This document shows, one piece after another, positions 6,356 through 10,523 of a stretch of DNA of 10,523 nucleotides (position 1 is its first letter; each line of letters opens with the position of its first letter). The notes beneath the pieces were generated by a model. That model was not told the origin of the DNA and searched no databases. It saw only the letters and a program-made list of their open reading frames with translations. The position numbers and the translations under genes were made by a program. The stretch lies in NCBI GenBank assembly GCA_016844285.1, contig JAENIS010000091.1, positions 1 to 10,523 of the forward strand, given 5' to 3'. The DNA is from Dehalococcoidales bacterium. GTDB lineage: Bacteria > Chloroflexota > Dehalococcoidia > Dehalococcoidales > UBA2162.

Positions 6356-6397
6356 ATCCATCCCCCTGCCCCCCTTCCCTTGCGAAGGGAAGGGGGG
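6356..6397. repeat. CT-rich intergenic inverted repeat, copy 4 (13-bp perfect stem)
   Basis: CCCCCCTTCCCTT (6369-6381) and AAGGGAAGGGGGG (6385-6397) pair perfectly around the loop GCG, preceded by CCATCCCCCTG. It lies 24 bases after the pyrE stop. The stem is strong, but neither strand continues into a T-run, so it is not a standard intrinsic terminator. It is the best-preserved member of the family. Confidence 0.7.
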
Positions 6398-6402
6398 TGC
6401 AT

Positions 6403-6431
6403 GAGCAAAAGAAAAAGTTGTGCTTTTGCTC
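6403..6431. promoter_or_regulatory. 9-bp inverted repeat overlapping the thrC -35 region
   Basis: GAGCAAAAG (6403-6411) and CTTTTGCTC (6423-6431) are perfect inverted repeats separated by 11 bases. The right arm and loop cover the predicted -35 box at 6418-6423. Position and symmetry would suit an operator for a dimeric regulator; chance or a pyrE-side hairpin are alternatives. Confidence 0.35.
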
Positions 6432-6446
6432 AATATGCGTTATAAA
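6418..6446 (+). promoter_or_regulatory. Predicted thrC promoter, leaderless
   Basis: TTGTGC (6418-6423) and TATAAA (6441-6446) are 17 bases apart. The expected start near 6453 is about four bases before the thrC ATG at 6457, and no Shine-Dalgarno sequence is present. Confidence 0.45.
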
Positions 6447-6456
6447 TATAGCGATA

Positions 6457-7509
6457 ATGAAAATCGGCGTGCTGCTTAAATATCGAGACTTCCTTCCGGT
6501 CACCCCCAATACACCTCTATTTTCACTGGGTGAGGGAGATACCCCCCTGGTCAGAAGCACCAAGCTGGAGAGGGAATTTGGTTGCGGTGAACTGTACTTT
6601 AAGCTGGAAGGTTGCAATCCCACCGGTTCCTTCAAAGACAGGGGAATGGTCGTCGCTGTGGCCAAGGCGATGGAAGCCGGTAGCCATGCCGTCATGTGTG
6701 CCTCAACCGGTAACACCAGCGCTTCGGCGGCAGCCTATGCTGCCTACTGCGGGCTGACCGCCATCATTGTTGTCCCCAGAGGCAATATTGCCACGGGTAA
6801 GCTGGCGCAAGCTATCGCCTACGGAGCCACCATCGTCGCCATCGATGGGAATTTTGACCAGGCACTAAGCATTGTGCGCCGTCTTACCGAAAGGCAGCCG
6901 GTGACACTGGTAAACTCGGTCAATCCCCACCGGATAGAGGGGCAGAAAACGGCCGCCTTTGAGATTATCGATGCCTTAGGTGAGGCTCCCGACTATCTTT
7001 TTATCCCGGTAGGCAATGCCGGTAATATCACCGCCTACTGGAAAGGCTTTGTCGAATATTATCAAGGGGGACGAGCCAAAATTAAACCAGAGATGATGGG
7101 CTTCCAGGCTGAGGGAGCAGCCCCCATCGTTCAAGGTCATATTATTGAAAAGCCACAAACCATCGCTTCGGCGATACGTATCGGCAATCCGGCAAGCTGG
7201 ACGCAAGCCGTTGCTGCCCGTGATGAGTCTGCCGGAGTGATTGACATGGTGAGCGACGATGAGATTATGTCAGCTCACCATCTTTTGGCGACCAAAGCTG
7301 GTATCTTCGGCGAACCAGCCTCAGCCGCTTCTTTAGCCGGACTGATTAAGCTGGTGCGGCAAGGGATGGACTTCTCACAGAAAAGGGTGGTCTGTGTGGT
7401 CACCGGTAACGGGCTGAAGGATACTGAAGTCGTGCTGAGAGGAGCTGAGCCATTCCTTGAGTTACCGGCTGATTTAGCCGCCATCGAAAAAGCTTTGGGC
7501 TGGCACTGA
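6457..7509 (+). CDS. thrC: Threonine synthase
   Basis: ThrC is the PLP enzyme that converts O-phosphohomoserine to threonine, the last step of the pathway. The lysine that binds PLP is Lys60 in [11 protein letters not shown] (54-64). Upstream is the N-terminal signature [24 protein letters not shown] (9-32). Downstream are the [14 protein letters not shown] loop, the glycine-rich [13 protein letters not shown] phosphate-binding region and VTGNGLKD near the C-terminus. At 350 residues it fits the short bacterial class. I chose ATG 6457 because family members begin a few residues before 'YR.FLP'. A frame extending to 6397 adds 20 residues encoded by the palindrome and hairpin DNA and is unlikely. 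It lies 34 bases before folE. Confidence 0.94.
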   Translation: MKIGVLLKYRDFLPVTPNTPLFSLGEGDTPLVRSTKLEREFGCGELYFKLEGCNPTGSFKDRGMVVAVAKAMEAGSHAVMCASTGNTSASAAAYAAYCGLTAIIVVPRGNIATGKLAQAIAYGATIVAIDGNFDQALSIVRRLTERQPVTLVNSVNPHRIEGQKTAAFEIIDALGEAPDYLFIPVGNAGNITAYWKGFVEYYQGGRAKIKPEMMGFQAEGAAPIVQGHIIEKPQTIASAIRIGNPASWTQAVAARDESAGVIDMVSDDEIMSAHHLLATKAGIFGEPASAASLAGLIKLVRQGMDFSQKRVVCVVTGNGLKDTEVVLRGAEPFLELPADLAAIEKALGWH

Positions 7510-7543
7510 CCAGACAGTGGTTCAATGGGGCTTAGGAGGAAGC

Positions 7544-8113
7544 ATGGTGTTTGATGATGCTGAAATCAGAAAAGCGGTCACTGCTATTATCAAGGCTATC
7601 GGGGAAGACCCCGGGCGGGAAGGGCTAACCGATACACCACGGCGTGTCGCTGAAATGTATGCCGAGCTTTTTATGGGTCTTAATGTAGACCCCAGAGAAG
7701 AACTGGCAGTAGGCTTCGAGGAAGGACACCGGGAAATGGTAGTCCTGAAGGATATCCAATTCTACTCTATGTGTGAGCATCACCTGCTCCCGTTCTACGG
7801 TGTTGCCCACGTTGGCTATATCCCCAATGCGGAAGGGCGTGTTGTCGGTGCCAGCAAACTGGCACGGGTGGTCGAAATTGTTGCCCGGCGCCCTCAGCTT
7901 CAGGAGAGGATGACCACTCAGATTGCCGATGCTATCGTCGATGGACTCAAGCCTGCCGGAGTGGGCGTCGTTATTCAGGCAGAGCACCTGTGTATGATGA
8001 TGCGTGGTATCAAGAAACCGGGGAGTACCGTGATTACCTCTGCCGTCAGAGGTAGCTTCCGTAACAAATCTACTACTAGAGCCGAGTTTTTCTCTCTAAT
8101 ACAGAGTAAATAG
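7544..8113 (+). CDS. folE: GTP cyclohydrolase I
   Basis: FolE converts GTP to 7,8-dihydroneopterin triphosphate, the first step of folate and pterin synthesis. The 189-residue protein has [16 protein letters not shown] (24-39), the zinc site CEHHLLPF (Cys77, His80) with Cys150 in [11 protein letters not shown], and the [18 protein letters not shown] helix (104-121). These are the marks of the type IA enzyme, so it needs zinc. The start is ATG 7544, preceded by AGGAGG four bases upstream; an in-frame GTG at 7517 has no such site. It follows thrC by 34 bases on the same strand and is probably cotranscribed. With RibBA, the window contains both classes of GTP cyclohydrolase. Confidence 0.96.
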   Translation: MVFDDAEIRKAVTAIIKAIGEDPGREGLTDTPRRVAEMYAELFMGLNVDPREELAVGFEEGHREMVVLKDIQFYSMCEHHLLPFYGVAHVGYIPNAEGRVVGASKLARVVEIVARRPQLQERMTTQIADAIVDGLKPAGVGVVIQAEHLCMMMRGIKKPGSTVITSAVRGSFRNKSTTRAEFFSLIQSK

Positions 8114-8179
8114 GCTTTTCCAAAAATATACGGTTTACAGACACTATCAGCCAAAAAGGCCTGGGTCTGGTTTACGATT

Positions 8180-8323
8180 CTAATCTGAGGATGGAATCGC
8201 TCTGGGTTCCTGGAGTTCCATCTCCTTATCGCAGCAGGAGAGCCCCCCCTCGCCAGACTTAACGCATAATACTTCAGTGCCACAAACCGCACAACGATAT
8301 CTTTTACCTAACTGACTTACCAC
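8180..8323 (-). CDS. Desulforedoxin-like protein, second copy
   Basis: A 47-residue protein with the same metal site as its upstream neighbour: GKRYRCAVCGTEV with Cys11 and Cys14, then SCCDKEMEL with Cys30 and Cys31. This Cys-X2-Cys-X15-Cys-Cys spacing is that of desulforedoxin and of the N-terminal domain of desulfoferrodoxin, which hold one iron by four cysteines. An extra Cys20 and an eight-residue tail ending in PSSD distinguish it. The start is GTG at 8323, with AGGAGG 11 bases upstream; this spacing is long but similar to that of the first copy. The two copies are 31 bases apart and share GKRYRC, so they are a tandem duplication that has diverged. A redox or electron-transfer role in oxygen tolerance is inferred from the family. 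Confidence 0.82.
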   Translation of the reverse strand: MVSQLGKRYRCAVCGTEVLCVKSGEGGLSCCDKEMELQEPRAIPSSD

Positions 8324-8354
8324 AGAACCAATTGCCTCCTTTCACGGTTTCGCC

Positions 8355-8474
8355 TTACTTCTTTTGCTCCATAGGCTGACCACAGCAATGAACAACGCCA
8401 TTACCACCGCGGGTAACAATCAATTCCGCACCACACTTGGTACAGCGGTATCTTTTCCCTATCTGGTTCGCCAT
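8355..8474 (-). CDS. Desulforedoxin-like protein, first copy
   Basis: This 39-residue protein matches stand-alone desulforedoxin closely in length and pattern. It begins MANQIGKRYRCTKCG (Cys11, Cys14), has a Gly-rich turn RGGNG (22-26) and ends HCCGQPMEQKK (Cys30, Cys31). The four cysteines would bind one iron in a rubredoxin-like FeS4 centre, and known desulforedoxins are small dimers. No desulfoferrodoxin/superoxide reductase catalytic domain follows, so it is a free-standing redox protein. GGAGGG lies about ten bases before the ATG, and a perfect-consensus promoter sits upstream. It is the first gene of a two-gene unit with the copy at 8180-8323. The partner enzyme is not visible in the window. 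Confidence 0.87.
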   Translation of the reverse strand: MANQIGKRYRCTKCGAELIVTRGGNGVVHCCGQPMEQKK

Positions 8475-8511
8475 CTTAGCACCACCCTCCTATTAAGATT
8501 CACTCCGAGAA

Positions 8512-8541
8512 ATTATAAGCTGATAGTTTATTCAGTGTCAA
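8512..8541 (-). promoter_or_regulatory. Perfect-consensus sigma70 promoter of the desulforedoxin pair
   Basis: On the minus strand TTGACA (8536-8541) and TATAAT (8512-8517) are 18 bases apart; both hexamers match the consensus exactly. Transcription should start near 8505, giving a leader of about 30 bases with the Shine-Dalgarno sequence. No other promoter in the window is as close to consensus. Confidence 0.75.
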
Positions 8542-8644
8542 GTGCGCTTTTGGTTTGAATTATTCTTCCGCTGGTCTCGGGCAAAGGGTTATCAACAGAC
8601 GATTTATGACCTTGATATTAAGCTGACATTCAGCCAGCGCAGGC

Positions 8645-9403
8645 TTAGAGTAGCCTCAGATACCAGGCGACTATCTCCTTACCCCACAATAAGGTAGCCA
8701 TCGTACCTAGAGAAAGAAAGGGAGCAAAGGGGACAGTCTCCTTCCTCTTTTTTATTTTGAGCAAGAGCAGTAGCAATGCGGTCAGACCGCCGGAAACTAT
8801 GGCCAGAAACAAGGCAACGAATACCAGGGGGAACCCGGTAACCAGTCCGATAAGAGCCGCCATTTTGGCATCGCCCCATCCCATTCCCCCCCTGGAAGCA
8901 ATAACTATCAAGACAAATAGTCCCAGTCCGGTGCCGCCACCGATGGCACCACTACTCCGAGCGATGCCCGGTTGAGGCAGGAAAATACTGATAAGCAAAG
9001 CTAACAGTGCTGACGGATAAACCACTTTATTGGGAATAATCCCGTATCCCAGGTCGATGAACATGAGCAGAATAAATAGGGAGCAGTAAAAGGCGGTAAT
9101 CACCAGTTCAATCGTCAAGCCATAGCGCCAGTAGAGGAAAGCAAACAAGGCTCCCATACCGACTTCTAACCAGAATAGGCGTCGGGGAATGGGCGCCTGG
9201 CAATAGCGGCAGCGACCGCGCCGCCAGAGGTAGCTGAAAACAGGAATGAGGTCTGTTGCGTCCAGGGGGTGATGACAAACTGCACAATGAGAAGCGGGTG
9301 AGATAATCGATTCTTTTTTGGGTAAACGGTCAATGCAGACATTAAGAAAACTGGCGATGACCGTTCCGGCTATAGCTGCAATAACCAGGATAATAACTTC
9401 CAT
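8645..9403 (-). CDS. Prepilin peptidase (type IV leader peptidase, A24 family)
   Basis: This polytopic membrane protease cleaves, and usually N-methylates, prepilins of type IV pili or related secretion systems. The 252-residue protein starts with a membrane segment ending in ASFLNVCIDRLP (18-28). A cytoplasmic cysteine domain with Cys40, Cys43, Cys65 and Cys68 follows, marking the full-length bifunctional form. The two catalytic aspartates are Asp117 in IDLGYGIIPN and Asp178 in GMGWGDAKM. Several further hydrophobic helices fill the C-terminal half. GAGG is found eight bases before the ATG. No pilin genes are adjacent, so its substrates are elsewhere. It is divergent from the RNA-binding protein gene at 9600. 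The name pilD would suit but cannot be distinguished from other prepilin peptidases. Confidence 0.92.
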   Translation of the reverse strand: MEVIILVIAAIAGTVIASFLNVCIDRLPKKESIISPASHCAVCHHPLDATDLIPVFSYLWRRGRCRYCQAPIPRRLFWLEVGMGALFAFLYWRYGLTIELVITAFYCSLFILLMFIDLGYGIIPNKVVYPSALLALLISIFLPQPGIARSSGAIGGGTGLGLFVLIVIASRGGMGWGDAKMAALIGLVTGFPLVFVALFLAIVSGGLTALLLLLLKIKKRKETVPFAPFLSLGTMATLLWGKEIVAWYLRLL

Positions 9404-9421
9404 CTTAGTACCTCAATACTT

Positions 9422-9450
9422 ATTGTGGATGGTTTGGCTCGTTTCGTCAA
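9422..9450 (-). promoter_or_regulatory. Promoter of the prepilin peptidase gene
   Basis: On the minus strand TTGACG (9445-9450) and CACAAT (9422-9427) are 17 bases apart. The start would be near 9415, leaving about 12 bases to the ATG at 9403. It is back to back with the promoter at 9468-9496, the -35 boxes being 17 bases apart. Confidence 0.4.
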
Positions 9451-9467
9451 GAGAGAGTCACCAGTTT

Positions 9468-9496
9468 TTGCCAAGGTGTTCCTTTGGTGTTATACT
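9468..9496 (+). promoter_or_regulatory. Promoter of the RRM protein gene
   Basis: TTGCCA (9468-9473) and TATACT (9491-9496) are 17 bases apart, and TGT before the second box makes it an extended -10. Transcription from about 9503 gives a 5' leader of about 97 bases. Confidence 0.65.
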
Positions 9497-9599
9497 GTGG
9501 GCGATGGTTTGACTCCATAATATGTTGGTGGAGGCATTGTCTTGGTAATACGGACAGGCTGGTGGTCGGGGAAGCGTGTTTTAAGGGAGGAGTACTGAT

Positions 9600-9920
9600 A
9601 TGAATATCTATGTAGGTAATTTGTCCCGTGATGTAACTGAAGAGGAATTGCGACAAATATTCATGCCTTTCGGACAGGTAGCATCGGTAAGTATCATCAA
9701 GGATAAGTATAGCGGGCAATCCAGGGGATTTGCGTTTGTTGAAATGCCGACGAAGTCCGAAGGTGAAGCTGCTATTATGAGTATCAAAGGGAAAACACTA
9801 AAAGAGCGTACTATCGATATTAGCGAGTCCCGACCACGTTCTGACAGTAGAGGCGGTAAGTCTTATGGAGGCGGTAGAGGTGGTGGCTATGGTGGAGGGG
9901 AAAGACGGCAAAGATATTGA
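9600..9920 (+). CDS. RRM-type RNA-binding protein with glycine-rich tail
   Basis: This 106-residue protein has a single RNA recognition motif over about residues 1-77. RNP2 is IYVGNL (3-8) and RNP1 is RGFAFVEM (42-49), with the aromatic residues Tyr4, Phe44 and Phe46 at the RNA-stacking positions. The tail (about 78-106) is rich in Gly, Arg and Ser, with GGGRGGGYGGG-like repeats typical of bacterial and cyanobacterial Rbp proteins. These bind single-stranded RNA, and several are cold-induced. The GGGAGGAG ribosome binding site lies a few bases before the ATG at 9600. The gene appears monocistronic with a long leader of about 97 bases. Function as an RNA chaperone or mRNA-stability factor is inferred from the family. 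Confidence 0.93.
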   Translation: MNIYVGNLSRDVTEEELRQIFMPFGQVASVSIIKDKYSGQSRGFAFVEMPTKSEGEAAIMSIKGKTLKERTIDISESRPRSDSRGGKSYGGGRGGGYGGGERRQRY

Positions 9921-10018
9921 TTTTTTGGTCAGTGGCGAGAAAGCCCTTCATCAAGCGAGCCTATTGTCAGCTATCAGCCCTTTCCTTTTAGCTTAACAAC
10001 AATAGTGCCGACACAACC

Positions 10019-10046
10019 TTGACTGCGTTATTCTGGGTGCTATACT
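10019..10046 (+). promoter_or_regulatory. Promoter of the zinc-ribbon repeat gene
   Basis: TTGACT (10019-10024) and TATACT (10041-10046) are 16 bases apart with TGC before the second box (extended -10). The start near 10053 would give a leader of about 68 bases. Confidence 0.6.
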
Positions 10047-10120
10047 AACCAAAGAGTATACATAACCTCATCAGTCAAGCGGTCATGCGGCTGTTAGGTG
10101 CAAGGTGAGTCAGAAGCGAT

Positions 10121-10523
10121 ATGGCACAATGTCCTAACTGTGGGCAGGAAACTAAAGGTGACTTCTGTGAATGGTGCGGTTATCCTCTGGTAAAGGGGCG
10201 ACCAGCAAGAAAAGCTGGGCTTGGAGAACGAACCAAGCAGGAAGCCGAAACCGCCCGGAAGGCCAGAATTACCGAGCTAAAGGCCAAACTTGACGCCAGA
10301 AAGCAGGGGAAGCTAGCAGAGAAGGCCACCAAAGAGCGAACCAAGCAAGAAGCCGAAACAGCCCGTAAAGCCAGAATTACCGAGCTAAAGGCCAAACTTG
10401 ACGCCAGAAAGCAGGAGCAGCTAGCAGAGAAGGCCACCAAAGAGCGAACCAAGCAAGAAGCCGAAGCCGCCCGTAAAGCCAGAATTACCGAGCTAAAGGC
10501 CAAACTTGACGCCAGAAAGCAGG
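10121..10523 (+). CDS. Zinc-ribbon protein with 36-residue charged helical repeats, 3' end missing
   Basis: The frame opens at ATG 10121 and runs off the right edge (134 codons seen). The N-terminus is a short zinc ribbon, CPNCG (Cys4, Cys7) and CEWCG (Cys16, Cys19). From about residue 36 it becomes a chain of 36-residue repeats of the type ERTKQEAETARKARITELKA followed by KLDARKQ and LAEKATK. These are rich in Lys, Arg, Glu and Ala with few helix breakers, which predicts long helices or a coiled coil. I do not recognise the family, and no enzyme motif is visible. The ribosome binding site is weak (AAGGTG about 13 bases upstream). A protein-protein scaffold or nucleic-acid-binding role is possible but unproven. 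Confidence 0.8.
   Translation, partial: MAQCPNCGQETKGDFCEWCGYPLVKGRPARKAGLGERTKQEAETARKARITELKAKLDARKQGKLAEKATKERTKQEAETARKARITELKAKLDARKQEQLAEKATKERTKQEAEAARKARITELKAKLDARKQ
10226..10523 (+). repeat. 108-bp in-frame direct repeats, at least 2.8 copies
   Basis: Units start at 10226, 10334 and 10442, with an exact period of 108 bp (36 codons); the third is cut by the window edge. Copies differ at only a few positions, several of them silent, so the array is recent or kept uniform. The repeats keep the reading frame of the gene that starts at 10121. Confidence 0.92.

Noticed and set aside
6369..6397. Rho-independent terminator after pyrE
   Set aside because: The 13-bp stem is strong, but neither strand continues into a T-run; it fits better as a member of the dispersed CT-rich repeat family.
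6397..6456. Longer thrC start at 6397
   Set aside because: The 20 added residues are encoded by the palindrome and hairpin DNA, have no ribosome binding site, and extend beyond the usual N-terminus of threonine synthase.
8114..8179. Terminator between convergent folE and the desulforedoxin pair
   Set aside because: No stable hairpin followed by a T-run was found in these 66 bases on either strand.
10180..10503. Minus-strand open frame with repeats across the right edge
   Set aside because: It mirrors the 108-bp repeats of the plus-strand gene, which has a zinc ribbon, a start codon and a promoter; the antisense translation is low-complexity Ala/Ser/Leu.

Overview
The window reads as a piece of an anaerobic bacterial chromosome rich in housekeeping genes. 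My best guess is a Chloroflexota/Dehalococcoidia-like genome, probably from an environmental assembly. The anaerobe reading rests on two desulforedoxin-type rubredoxin-like genes. The lineage guess rests on gene content and on the style of the intergenic repeats, and it is an inference that no marker gene here proves.

Layout, left to right. (1) Positions 1-200, minus strand: the N-terminal 66 codons of a gene cut by the window edge, tentatively AIPR/nuclease-like. (2) Positions 201-642: non-coding, with a CT-rich inverted repeat and a perfect 26-bp tandem duplication, then a promoter and a stand-alone EF-Tu domain-2-like protein (643-897). (3) Positions 985-4629, minus strand: a complete riboflavin operon transcribed ribD-ribE-ribBA-ribH. 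(4) Positions 4630-5176: a 547-bp gene desert packed with mobile-looking repeats. One is a 142-bp MITE-like element that appears to have landed in a CT-rich palindrome and duplicated 11 bp. The other is a double-hairpin element followed by a 24-bp tandem duplication. (5) Positions 5177-8113, plus strand: lepB-pyrE (overlapping by 8 bp), then thrC-folE. (6) Positions 8180-8474, minus strand: two tandem desulforedoxin genes of 39 and 47 codons behind a perfect-consensus promoter. (7) Positions 8645-9403, minus strand: a prepilin peptidase, divergent from an RRM RNA-binding protein (9600-9920). (8) From 10121 to the right edge, plus strand: an incomplete zinc-ribbon protein followed by near-identical 36-residue repeats.

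How the genes work together: RibBA (GTP plus ribulose 5-phosphate), RibD, RibH and RibE together carry out the dedicated riboflavin pathway except the dephosphorylation step. FolE is the second GTP-consuming cyclohydrolase in the window and leads to folate/pterins. PyrE serves pyrimidine synthesis, ThrC threonine synthesis, and LepB and the prepilin peptidase process exported proteins.

The most interesting patterns are: predicted leaderless transcription of the first gene of three units (ribD, lepB, thrC), while the downstream genes of those units carry Shine-Dalgarno sequences; the tandem mini-redoxin genes; the nested insertion at 4710-4888; the covarying double hairpin at 4980-5047; and the expanding zinc-ribbon/coiled-coil gene at the right edge. 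I found no clearly new multi-gene defence or mobile system. The best lead in that direction is the truncated gene at 1-200.
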